From NCBI GenBank assembly GCA_033220425.1, contig CM065649.1, positions 1,860,001 through 1,924,000 of the forward strand: a DNA stretch of 64,000 nucleotides, given 5' to 3'. Positions within the stretch are counted from its first letter, which is position 1; each line of letters starts with the position of its first letter. Shown piece by piece: positions 1 to 10,163 of the stretch. This DNA is from Lepraria neglecta (taxonomy: Eukaryota > Ascomycota > Lecanoromycetes > Lecanorales > Stereocaulaceae). The position numbers and the translations under genes were made by a program. The notes beneath the pieces were generated by a model. The model did no database searches. It saw only the letters and a list, made by a program, of their open reading frames with translations, and was not told the origin of the DNA.

Positions 1-14
1 GTCTCTAGAGACCT

Positions 15-1187
15 TCACATTACCCTTCCCCTCTGAACAAGCACCCTCTTCGCTAACTCCGCCGCTCCCCTCGCAACGACCCATTGCGGGTCTTCACATC
101 GAATAATTGCCTCCTCGTCTTGATACTTGGCAACTTCTTCACGCACTATATCCTTCAATACCTGGTCCTCACCTTGCTCCCCAGCCATCAAGACTTCATC
201 GACGACCTTTGCCCCTGCTGGAAGTAAACTCCTCCGCACCAACCCTCCCACTGCGTAGCCAATATCGCCCGCAATCCTGTCGCGATACTCATCCGTAGTC
301 CCACCCTCTTCCCTGCCCCAAGCATGCCAATCCAGAGTAGCGTACTGATCGTTGTATACGTACATGGGCGTATCCATACCGCGTGAATCCGTAGCTAATG
401 CTCCCCGTCCCGCATCCACAATAACCACGCCTCGCCTTTCCATCCCTTTCTCTTCTTCCAAGCATTCCTCGAAGTTTTCCGGATGCTCACACAAGCCCAT
501 ACCATACCCCGCGTATGCCGCGGGCAATGCCCGCGGCACGGCGTAGACGTTGTGTCCAGTCAGTGCCTGTAGTCCGATATACTCGAGTGCATCCTGCACG
601 TCCTCGGAGTATAGAGCCATAGCGTTCGGTATGACTGCTAAGGCGGACATGAGCGTAGGGCGTGAGGAAGGGAGGTGGGCTTGGGCCGCATCGGCCAATT
701 CCTGAAACAGGGAGGCGAGGATGCCGACGTCAGGAGACGCTGGATAACCGAGTCGTTTGCGGGCAGCTCGGCGCAATTGGCGTGGGCGATCCGAGAACTT
801 TTCCGATGCGGAGTGATACGGCGGAGCGGGGTGCCGGGAAGATGGCAAGCTGAGTCGCTGGAGGAGGGAGATGTAGTCCTGACTTGCTTCGATGCGGGCT
901 ACGTTGTCGATGGTGCCGTCCTCGTTGCGGATGGCGACACTGGCATAGTGAGTTGAGAGGACAAATCCTATGCCTGGGCCATCGGGAGGGAAATCTTTCG
1001 AGACGGAGCGGGATACAGGAAGTGTCAGTATTATGGCAAACCCTGAGAAAAGCAAAGCCAGCACGGCGAAAAGACATAAAAGGACGCAGCAGCGTGACCT
1101 CGATCTCGGCTTCGGGCTTAGAACAGGCTCATAAGAGGGAAGCAGAGGTAAGCTTTCGCTCTCGTCCATATAGTGATTGTTTCCCAT
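15..1187 (-). CDS. Membrane-anchored protein with Hsp70/actin-like ATPase fold (hypothetical)
   Basis: Single-exon gene of 390 codons ending in TGA. The first ~30 residues are polar with a basic stretch (KPRSRSR). A hydrophobic segment at about residues 33-57 suggests a single-pass signal anchor with the rest lumenal or extracellular. The rest is reminiscent of the sugar-kinase/Hsp70/actin ATPase superfamily: GFVLSTHYASVAI near residue 74 sits where the first phosphate loop would be, VYAVPRALPAAYAGYG resembles the Hsp70 segment before phosphate 2, GVVIVDAGRGAL resembles phosphate 2, VLMAGEQGEDQVLKDIV resembles the adenosine motif, and DPQWVVARGAAELA resembles the Hsp70 C-terminal DP..AVA.GAA signature. 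Those resemblances are inference; the glycine loops are degenerate, so ATP binding is uncertain. I know no named orthologue. The next gene lies 1.3 kb away, transcribed divergently. Confidence 0.75.
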   Translation of the reverse strand: MGNNHYMDESESLPLLPSYEPVLSPKPRSRSRCCVLLCLFAVLALLFSGFAIILTLPVSRSVSKDFPPDGPGIGFVLSTHYASVAIRNEDGTIDNVARIEASQDYISLLQRLSLPSSRHPAPPYHSASEKFSDRPRQLRRAARKRLGYPASPDVGILASLFQELADAAQAHLPSSRPTLMSALAVIPNAMALYSEDVQDALEYIGLQALTGHNVYAVPRALPAAYAGYGMGLCEHPENFEECLEEEKGMERRGVVIVDAGRGALATDSRGMDTPMYVYNDQYATLDWHAWGREEGGTTDEYRDRIAGDIGYAVGGLVRRSLLPAGAKVVDEVLMAGEQGEDQVLKDIVREEVAKYQDEEAIIRCEDPQWVVARGAAELAKRVLVQRGRVM

Positions 1188-2520
1188 AATGATGGGAAGG
1201 CCATATCAAGCAGACCTGCAATAAAGGAAGTGAAATGTACAGTCGCTCAAGTACTAGGAATACGCAAGTAAGTGATAGATGACACGTGACGGAGCCCTTC
1301 CAGGCTTCAGCATCATGACGGTACAATACAGAATCAGGCGTTCCACGCTATCCTTGCAGATGAGGCGCAGAAGATTTAAAGTGTTTGAACGTTTCAAAGC
1401 CGGCACATCCCGCTTGGCCTCGCGGGCGTCACAAGAATCCGGACGCGCGACCCACGAAGTTGCCTTTGGCAGCTCCAGCTACAGGTGTTAATTGCACAAC
1501 GCATGGGCTGCTGAGTTCCAACTGGGACTATTTCTTAGGGAAATACTCTAAAAAAGGAACTATTCAGTGCTTCTTGCGTGCTGTTTTTGGTTTCGAAATA
1601 GGTAGACGTTCGAAGGCCTCTTGGCCGATTTTCTGCGCCTCCCCCAAGGTAATCTCAAACCTGAAACACCACCACACCCATGCTTCCCAAGTTGTTACAA
1701 CCTATCGGAGACAGTACGTACGCTTCTTACTCTCCCCGTTCATCTACAGCTGAATTGCGGCTGAGAGCCAGAAAAGACGAATCAATCATACTCCAACAAC
1801 ATCTGTGGAATCAGTTCCGACTCCGAATATATCTGTGACTCTCCGCTTCTCGCTCATCAGTTATATGAACGTCAGCAGCAAAGGACCACACCTCCTTTCA
1901 CCAACAACATCTATCTTTAAACCTTCCGATAGGGCAGAAGGATAGACGCTCTACGTCAATAATCAGCCATCGCCGGCCGTTTGGGGGCCTTTCATTGAGA
2001 TTGTGGCGCATTATTGGAGATCTCCTTCTCTCTTCTCATGATTAAATATCTTGGGCATCTCACGTTGCTAACACCTATTCTCGTTTTAGCCGCTTGAAAA
2101 TTGCTATTTATGTGTGGAAGCTATCGGGGCACTGAACGTGTGCTGATCAACAATGCGGAATCATTTGTCTTGTCTTGATGGCAGGTCATTATCTTGGTTT
2201 CAGCTTGAGTTAAGATGAGTGATGTTTCAGAGCTGGACGCCTGAATATTCTGTGGTCTTGGCTTCTAATATCGTGTATGTTGGGTCAGATTTCGGTCAGA
2301 GAGCGAAGCTGGGCCGAATTTGAGAAGGCGTGGGTCAAGGCTGTGCACGTTGAATCTCAAATCTGGCGATATATAAGTCAGATCATTTTCGTGATGCTAT
2401 CTCGGACTTTATCCCTAAATTCGTCATTTTCTTTGCTATTCCTTCGCTTCTACTGTCGTCGTTGTTTGTTTGCAAATCACATTCTTTCAATTTCCTTTTG
2501 AATCAACATACGGATTTACA
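1188..2520. other. Intergenic region between two divergent genes
   Basis: No reading frame here has a recognisable domain, and the short frames lack splice support. It must hold the 5' regions of both flanking genes. Pyrimidine-rich sequence lies just upstream of the esterase ATG at 2521. Confidence 0.5.
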
Positions 2521-3995
2521 ATGCATTTCCTTTTTCTGGCACTCCTGGCCAGTGCCGCTTGTGCCCTCCCTCAAGATCCGGCCGCTGCCCCTAGGCTGGA
2601 AGATCGTGAGACACCTTGCATCGCACTTGGCGACTGCGGTGGGCAGCCTGCCCCAGCTGCTGCATCCTCAAGTACTCCACCACCGCCTCCACCACCACCA
2701 CCACCCACTCTTTCTGCTTCTGCTCCAGCGACTCCTTCACCTTCCGTCCAGTCTACAGGAGGTGATTTCGGGAAATTTGCCGTGCTCGGTGACTCTTTCG
2801 CTTCTGGCGTAGCTTGGCTGGTCAGCAAACGCTACAATTATACAGACTCGGACACTTGCAGGCGCTATTTCCAGGCCTATGGCCCGCAGATGGAGGAAGA
2901 TGGCAGGTTGGGCCCCAACGCAGAGCTACACTTCCTCGCTTGCTCGGGCTCTCGCACAGACGTCGTCAAGAACAATCAGATCCCCGCAATCCCTCAAGAT
3001 GCGGCTTTCGCGACTGTATCGGTGGGCGGAAACGACGTGGGATTCTTCCCTGTCATGGACGCCTGTGTTCTTCGCTCGAGTGATTCTTTGACGGACCAGG
3101 ACTGCCAGAACGAATTGGCGGCGACTGCCAACCGAATCACCAACGATGTTCCAGGTTATAGAGATATCTATTCATCGGTCTTTAACATTGGTTTGACGGA
3201 TCCGAATTTCAAGCTCTATGTGCTTGGGTACGTCTTCCGTGTCGTACCACTGCTTCTTAGCTCAAGACCCATGGCTTTAGCCATATCATTGCTAACGCCT
3301 CTACAGTTATCCTCATTTCTTCAACGTCGATACCGACCAATGTGACACTGCAACCTTCGCCTACTACAACGACACCGATGGTGGCCCGTTCCTGACCAAA
3401 GATATCCGTAACAGCATCAATGGCCTTATTCAGCAGATGAACGTCGCCATTGGCGACGCCGTAGCGAGTCTCAACGACGCCCGCGTGCAATTCGTCGAGT
3501 ACGTTGCCCGCGTTCTCATCTCTCATCAAACCCAGCTAACATTTTCCCCTTAGTATCTCTCCTTTCTTCAACGGCCACCGCTTCTGCGAAGAAGGCATCA
3601 AGGAGCCATACAGCGGCGGCATCTTCACCGGCATTGACGACGCTGCTGCCTGGCTATACCACTTTGATTGGAATCCCTTCCACGAATTAAACGACGATCC
3701 AAGCCAAGTCACAGACTACCCACCCGCCACCTGGTCCTGCGACCAAAACTTGCTGAATGATAACGATGCGGGCGCAGTCTTGCAGTGTGGATTGGCTGGT
3801 AGTGGCGTGACATCGAACGAGTTTGGAGGCACCTTGATAGAAAATGATGGAAGCGACGTCAGTACTGACACCTTGTCGGGAGGAAATTCTGGCGATCCTG
3901 GGCAGTATGGACTGTTCCAGAGAACTTTCCATCCTACGAATCGGGGACATACTGCGATTAAGGACGCGTTGTTTGCTGCTATTGGCGTTGCATGA
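2521..3995 (+). CDS. Secreted SGNH/GDSL hydrolase (lipase/esterase-like)
   Basis: Three exons by eye: 2521-3227, 3307-3498 and 3554-3995, with introns starting GTACGT and ending CTACAG and CCTTAG. They join to 446 residues. The start was chosen because the protein then opens with a classic signal peptide (MHFLFLALLASAACA, cleavage near 15-16); an in-frame ATG further upstream would bury it. After a short Cys-containing region (C33, C39) comes a proline run at about residues 53-62 in a Ser/Thr/Pro linker, probably O-glycosylated. The SGNH core then has block I GDS (nucleophile about S92), block III GGND (about 169-172) and block V HPTNRGH near the C-terminus (about 426-432). It should be an extracellular serine esterase cleaving acyl esters of lipids or polysaccharides; the substrate cannot be read from sequence. 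The catalytic domain is intact. Confidence 0.9.
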
Positions 3996-4404
3996 GATAT
4001 TGATAAAGTTGTTCAAAGTGATGAACTGATTTGAAAGCGCATTGAAAGTGTAGAAGAGTTTTTGGATATAGCAAGCAATTTTTCAATATTTAAGCAGTTT
4101 CAGAACCTCAGGAGGTTGATATACAACCAATTCAAGCAGATTCAGATCATATTAGTACTATCATAGGCAGGCCATCATTGATGCCAAGAAATCGTGATAG
4201 TTTTGAAAGCGCTAAATCATGGCAACGGCGGCGGATCATGACGCTGCAGCCTCCAAACAGAGAGAGCATCCGACTTCTCACTCAGCACGTCTGAAATTTT
4301 GTATATACGAACCTTGTTCTAGCGCTCGAACATGTCGAGCTCTAGGCTCTACGTTTTGTTCTTTCGGTGACACTTACGGCTTTGAAAACTCGGCTTTTAA
4401 GGAC
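3996..4404. other. Intergenic spacer, esterase 3' end to HEM25 5' end
   Basis: AT-rich 3' flank of the esterase followed by the HEM25 leader. The HEM25 frame stays open up to an ATG at 4219, but those 62 codons do not look like carrier sequence and are treated as leader. Confidence 0.5.
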
Positions 4405-5460
4405 ATGTCCAAAGATGGCACTCAACGTTCTTCGTCAAGTACGCCTCTCCCCATCTCATGCGCCCCCTCCAATCAGAAACAGACAACGCTGACACAGCTT
4501 CTCACAACAGCATTCCACTTCTTCGCCGGCCTCACAACAGGCTGCCTCTCAGCAACCCTCCTCCAACCCGCCGACCTCCTCAAAACGCGCGTCCAACAAT
4601 CCCGCTCCGCATCCCTCCTCACAACCCTCAACTCCATACTCGCAGGTCCCAACTCCCTAATGCAACTCTGGCGCGGCACTCTCCCCTCCGTAATACGCAC
4701 AGGCATCGGCTCAGCCCTCTACTTCTCCACTCTCAACGCTTTGCGCCAACATGTCGCGAGATCGAATCTCCTCACGTCCACAGGGCTGGTGGAAGCAAAG
4801 AAGGGAAATGCGCAATACTCGTCTTCGAGTCTGCCGCGGTTGAGTAATATGGCGAATTTGATTACGGGGGCTATTGCGCGGGCGTCGGCGGGGTTTGTGA
4901 TGATGCCGATTACGGTTATTAAAGTAAGATATGAGTCTAGTCTGTATTCTTATAAATCTATATGGGGGGCTGGTACTGCGATATTGAAGGGCGAAGGCGT
5001 TAAGGGATTTTTTGCTGGGTTTGGGGCTACGGCTGTACGGGATGCGCCGTATGCGGGGCTTTATGTCCTCTTTTATGAGCAGTCGAAGCGGCGTTTGGGC
5101 CAATTTCAGAAAGTGAATCCGCTAGCTGAGGGCCTGAACGAGCAGCATGGTATGAAGAGCAGCACATCGCTTTCTATCAACTTTCTCTCTGGTGTTTTGG
5201 CCGCCGGCTTTGCTACGGCTATTACGAATCCATTCGACGCAATTAAGACGAGGCTTCAGCTTATGCCTGGAAAGTACGGGAGTCTGTTCACAGCTGGGCG
5301 ACGCATGGTTAGAGAGGACGGGGTTCGAAGCCTGTTCGATGGGCTAGGTCTCCGTATGGCCCGAAAAGCGATTAGCTCTGCGCTGGCGTGGACTTTGTAT
5401 GAAGAGCTTGTCCGAAGGGCTGAGATAAAGTTTGAGGAGAAGAGGGAGGCTCTGACGTGA
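4405..5460 (+). CDS. HEM25: Mitochondrial glycine transporter (SLC25A38/Hem25 family)
   Basis: Intronless, 351 residues from the ATG at 4405 (an in-frame ATG at 4219 would add 62 non-carrier-like residues). Three mitochondrial carrier repeats are visible, each with the signature on its first helix: [21 protein letters not shown] and NPFDAIKTR. The second motif, with PITVIKVR in place of the usual PxDxxKxR, is characteristic of the SLC25A38/Hem25 branch. Known role: this inner-membrane carrier brings glycine into mitochondria for 5-aminolevulinate synthesis, the first step of haem synthesis. The length is slightly above the family norm (about 300-330) because of a polar N-terminus and an insertion between repeats one and two ([15 protein letters not shown]). 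The reading frame is intact and ends in TGA. Confidence 0.92.
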   Translation: MSKDGTQRSSSSTPLPISCAPSNQKQTTLTQLLTTAFHFFAGLTTGCLSATLLQPADLLKTRVQQSRSASLLTTLNSILAGPNSLMQLWRGTLPSVIRTGIGSALYFSTLNALRQHVARSNLLTSTGLVEAKKGNAQYSSSSLPRLSNMANLITGAIARASAGFVMMPITVIKVRYESSLYSYKSIWGAGTAILKGEGVKGFFAGFGATAVRDAPYAGLYVLFYEQSKRRLGQFQKVNPLAEGLNEQHGMKSSTSLSINFLSGVLAAGFATAITNPFDAIKTRLQLMPGKYGSLFTAGRRMVREDGVRSLFDGLGLRMARKAISSALAWTLYEELVRRAEIKFEEKREALT

Positions 5461-6407
5461 AGAATGTTGTATGACTAAAAGTGTGTTTATTGGGACCAAT
5501 TGGTGAATGACATAAACGAAGAGGACTTGCGTCCAAAACCAGAGATATCCCACTCAATAGAGTTCCATTCGATGATCCACGTAGCGTTGCTCACCCAAAT
5601 TTTAGTATACATACTGCTCAACATTTCGAGAAAAGCGCAGACTCCGGTCACTGAATGAGCCAAACAGAATGGCATACTAGAAGCACTTGAAGGTCGGTGC
5701 GCGGGACAATGTCTAACATCGAAGCTAGATCTCGATAAGTCTTAAATCTTGAGGAACAGTCATAGTGGCAAGGTTCTAGGCGTCGAAGCTGGCTTTACTG
5801 CGATACCGCTGGATTTGAAGATGCAGGTCGGTAATTCCTACTGCTTGAAGAGTGTGAAATGTAACTATTTTTAGAGAAATTTGAGACAGGCAGGAGACCT
5901 CGAAACGAAGCTCTATTAGGTCCAGAATCCTTGGGTACAAGTCATGACATCGCATAGTTTGATGCTTCTCGCACTGTGTAAGAGACTTTTTGCAACAATC
6001 CTGGAAGCTGTCTACTGTACATTTATTGCGCTATCCTTAGTGTAAGCATGCGATTCAATTTGTGCAAAACAGCGAGGCACTCACTATTGAAGAAGATCCT
6101 GGAGCAGGCAATCCAGACTTTGAGGCTCGTAGAAGTCTAAAGTCGCAGCACAAGTTCGAGAGTCGAAGTGAGGCAGGTCAATTTGGCTGAGCTGGTAGCC
6201 AGTGAGGGCTCGCTCCTTCCCTAGTAGCAAGGACCAGAATCTGAACGTTCAGAAGGCACGAGAGCATGAAAAATGGTAGCTCAACGCTTTTCGGACCTTC
6301 GATAAATGCCCGGTGTGAGAAAGTAGAGTTCTGACAAGCCAGGTTCTGCACTCCAGTAGTCAGGAAATGACGTTTCACTTGCGTTCGCGTTCGCTTCTTG
6401 TTGACGT
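5461..6407. other. Intergenic region between convergent genes
   Basis: Lies between the 3' ends of HEM25 (+) and the DUF6536 gene (-). Short frames only; none has a recognisable motif. I see no repeat or RNA gene. Confidence 0.5.
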
Positions 6408-8837
6408 CTATGCATACAACTGACCTTCGACTGGCGCAGTCACCTCAAAGCTGGTGAATGAACAGTGGCCGATTGCCGTACCAGTGTTGTCCTCGCTGCC
6501 TTTATCAACGACGCCCCAAAGAAGCGCCTTGGTTGATGCATTGGTATCTCCTTCTGGCGGGTGACATGCCGCACTAATAGCAGCGCTACAACTCCCCACT
6601 AGAGGCATGCCGATCTTGTACCTCCTGAATCCATGTGCAAGTCCAATCAGGGCAACGACTGATCCAAGGATCAGGATAAAGATGACGGCAATATTAGAGT
6701 AGCCGCAGGTCGAAATTGATTGGTTGGGATCTTCAATTCCTGTATCGTCCAGAACAGTGACCCGAGCGAGGAAAATGGCCTGTGAGACCAGTCAATGGAG
6801 GGTAGCAGAGGCAGCTAGGAGTGGAACACTGTAGCGGTACGGTAGTTGCAGCCAGTACGTACTCCGTTGCTGGCCCTTCGCTGATGTGACTCTTAGTGTT
6901 TTGCGCTGGTGAGCAAAGCCACTCCATTCCTCGGCGAGAAGCATGCACGTAAAGAGACTGTTGTAGGTCAGGTAAAGAAAGGATAGAACGAGTTGTGGGC
7001 TGTTTGAGATGAGAATAGTAAGAAGAAGTCCCGATGACCCCGCAGTGTTCCATGACCTGGATCCGGTGATCGATTCCGCAGTCACAGAGCCGAAGCCTAG
7101 CCAGTACAGGTGAGATATCGATTTGCTGGTTAATGCAGAGTTGCTCAAGCCTAAGGCAAGAAGGAATGAGAGTACAGAAAGCGTCCCAAGAACCCTGTTG
7201 TGCCATTAGACAGTACTCTATAGCAAGATCGAGGTGGCTTACAAGGTATTACACAAAACCCATCGCTTCCTGCTTGCTGCACAAAACCAGAGCCGTCGAC
7301 ACGATACCCAATTGATGGGTCTACTGCCCCAAAATGTGTCCATCTCTACAGGAGCTTCCTTCCGATGGCCAAGGAGCTTCATGAAGTGACTTTTCGTCAG
7401 CCGCCGCCGGGGAGTTTCTTTGTTCGAAAAATGGTGTCTGATAGCCAAACAGTTGTTACCCGTCGTCATATCAGGTCGATCCAGGAACGAAGATATTGTA
7501 TCCCCAAGCGTAACGAGAGGCTCAGAGTCTTGCTTCCACGCAATCCAAGTCATACAGCTCATCTTGACAACATTGCAAATAATCACAAGGATCATGATTA
7601 TGGCACTAAACTGCAGCTTGCAGTGCTCTTCGACGCGCTGGCTCAGACACTACATAATTTCGGAGTTAGCATTTCTCTTATGAGGTCATTCTGGAGTCGA
7701 AAGACATGTCTCAGGAGCCGGGAAATTTCTCCAGCTTCCAAAAACAGTCTCACAACTCCGATTGGGGTATGGAAGGGAACATAATAACTCAGAAAGGGTG
7801 CTTACATATTGCACGTCCCACTCATGAAACAGCCAACTTGACACATTAGCGGCCGCTTTTTGAAGGTCGCAAATTGAATCAGAATCCTCGCCGCACATCC
7901 ACTTGCCTGCACCCTGGCTATCAGATTGGAAACCCGAAACCCTGAACAAGACATCATCAGGACCACCATCACTGCCGTTGTACACGTTGTATGCACTACT
8001 GCTGTTGGATGGGGCATATTCGCCAGTGGCCTGGTGCGAAGACACTAAAATTACATCTCCCCGATTTGAGTAGATAGACCCTAGATAAGCTTTGAGACAA
8101 GCTCGATTATCGAGCTGCTGAAGCGTTGCGGCGTTTCTTTGTAATTGCTGATATTGTCCTTTAGTGGTGTTGGGCCAAAAGTCGGACTCGTTATAATAGC
8201 TGAATGGGATCCCGTCAGGAAAGTCAACTGGTACTACCCAAACGTTATAGTCTCGGCTATACAAAGAAGCGAAGACAGCGCTGTTATAAAATAGATGCAG
8301 CGGTATCGTGGAAATGGCAAGCAGCCACCAAAGGGCGATCCGGGAAGATGAGATCCTTCTCAAGTTTCGGACACTGGGTATGCCAATGTCTAGCCAGATG
8401 TTCTGGCGGTGTGCTCTATCGACATCGCGTCGAGTAGGGGAAGAAAGACACTGCATGGAGTAGTTGCTTGCGCCAAGTAGTAATGTACTGAGTCCATTTA
8501 TGATGAGATGAAGCCAGAATCCAAGTCTTGTCGTTGTGCTGCAATTGCCATCCTGGATCGTTCCAAGACCGCCTTGTATTCCAAATTTTTTGATCCCCCA
8601 GATCGTTGCGATGAGATTCATAAGAAGGACGAAGGCGCTCGTCCAGGCGCAGCACATTACACCGAAGTGATAGCCATTGATCTTTCGCCAGGACTCATGC
8701 ACACGGCGGTAGTAGAATGAAGCAAGGCTGCGACATATTGGGTAAAAATGGCTTCGCGCTTTAGGAGGAGGCTCCTCTTGTTGTTGGTCGAAGCTGCTTG
8801 GCTTGATTGCTTGCGCCATTTGAGGATTGTTCTTCAC
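6408..8837 (-). CDS. DUF6536-family fungal membrane protein, with one in-frame TGA
   Basis: Three exons: 8837-7806, 7649-7243 and 7194-6408. The introns open GTAAGC and end TAG or CAG; phases fit (0, then 2). The joined frame is 741 codons. Family-typical stretches are GVMCCAWTSAFVLLMNLI, LHLIINGLSTLLLGASNYS, SPTRRDVDRAH, WLDIGIPS and IPLHLFYNSAVF in exon 1, EEHCKLQFSAIIMILVIICN in exon 2, and LPYRYSVPLL, PLVGSCSAAISAACH and GHCSFTSFEV near the C-terminus. About six to eight membrane spans are likely, with a glycosylatable loop (several NxS/T). Function is unknown for the family. Oddity: the exon 3 frame meets TGA at 6794-6792, just after ATLH, where I recall related proteins having Trp (LHWL); the frame then runs on in register for 128 more conserved codons. 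Either a nonsense allele or pseudogene, or a sequencing error. A start at 8819 is also possible. Confidence 0.8.
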
Positions 8838-10163
8838 TTCTGGTCTGCGGCGAGAAGCTCAAAGATATAATGTTCACTTCCATAGTGTGTGGAAGGCTGT
8901 GCAGTTCATCCATATCTTGCTTTTGCCGCTCAGATCTTCTTCAAGATTGCGTGGAGAGCAGATCAACTCAGTGGTGCGCGCCTACATACCTGGGGGCGAG
9001 GTGCATACTGCGTTTTGCGGCTAAAGTTGTCAACGCTTTGGCCCCAGAAACGATCAGTCTGAGGCGGAACAAGGAGAGGAGAACATCTGTTTGGCCATGA
9101 TCGATCTGAATGACCGCAATGTGTCCACCCGGGTCTGCAGTGGCAAACGTGGAGAAAGTGTCCAATCGATCGAGGGTTGAGCCGTCGAAGCTCAATCTCT
9201 AGGTGGAGCAGCAACTACCAAAACCCAAGCAATGGTTCCATGAGAGAAAATTTGTAGTTGAATGACGCTTCAGCCGTGTTTTTTGCTGAAACATAGATGA
9301 AGCAACACTTCGGCTGTCTTGAAGAATTTAGCTCTCAAAAAAGGAATCATTTTGAACGGCATTAAAGTGTGAAAGTGCTGACTCGAAACATCTTCGAGCA
9401 CTATCGTGGTGTTATTCTGGGCATGATCTACACCGACTCATCGAATTGAAGGCTTGTTGAGCTATGAATATGCCAGTCACCACGGCCTTTGAGCATCACA
9501 TCTGCAGAAGTCCAGAGTAGTATCTTGACATGTCGGTCATATTGATAAATACTGAGAAGGCTATCTCCTACTTGCAGGAAATTGCCCTCACCTATAGCTA
9601 ACGCAACTCCTTGGCAAGCTGGAGGTGAACTAGGTGATTGATGAGAAGAGATGCACATGTATGGAGTTCCGAAGCTTGCTCAGGCTTAGGATTTACAGGT
9701 CTTGGCGGCTTGGCGTTCAACATGCCTTCCAGGAAGTGGCAGAGCCACCGCTGCTCCTCCCCCCAGCCACGTCTCTTTTGCCTGCTTCCATCTGTTTCTC
9801 TTCCTCCTAGAATTCGATAATATGCACTATCATGCATCTTATCTAAGGCCGTGCTTCATGGATGGTCCAATAAATTGGCAACGATATACTTGTTCCGCCA
9901 ACAATTGCAATGGGCTTAATGACAGCTCAGCTACACAGCGGTGAGGCAGCGATCATGCAGGAAAGCAGCTCGCTCTTGCAGCTATTTCAGTTAAATACCT
10001 GGTTCCACGATGAATGACTGAATTACACGACGGTGCTATGAGATTTGTCTCTTCTTTTTGTTGCCGTCATTTTGAAGATTGCAATGTTACATCAAGAATT
10101 TCCAGCGTCAATGATCATAATTACAATCTGAGAGATGTTGAGGATTGGATGAGTGGGTAGATA
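8838..10163. other. Intergenic region between head-to-head DUF6536 and DUF3433 genes
   Basis: Shared 5' region of two divergently transcribed membrane-protein genes. Short frames here have no recognisable domain. Nothing repeat-like or RNA-like was seen. Confidence 0.5.

Noticed and set aside
2697-2726. Proline codon run as a sign of frame error
   Set aside because: The frame is open on both sides from signal peptide to GDS motif; Pro/Ser/Thr linkers are common in secreted fungal enzymes.
4219-4404. N-terminal extension of HEM25 from the ATG at 4219
   Set aside because: In frame, but the 62 residues do not resemble carrier proteins or a clear targeting peptide; treated as leader.
8963-9214. 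Minus-strand frames upstream of the DUF6536 gene as an extra first exon
   Set aside because: The first DUF6536 exon already has a plausible start, and the frames carry no family-like sequence or matching splice donor.
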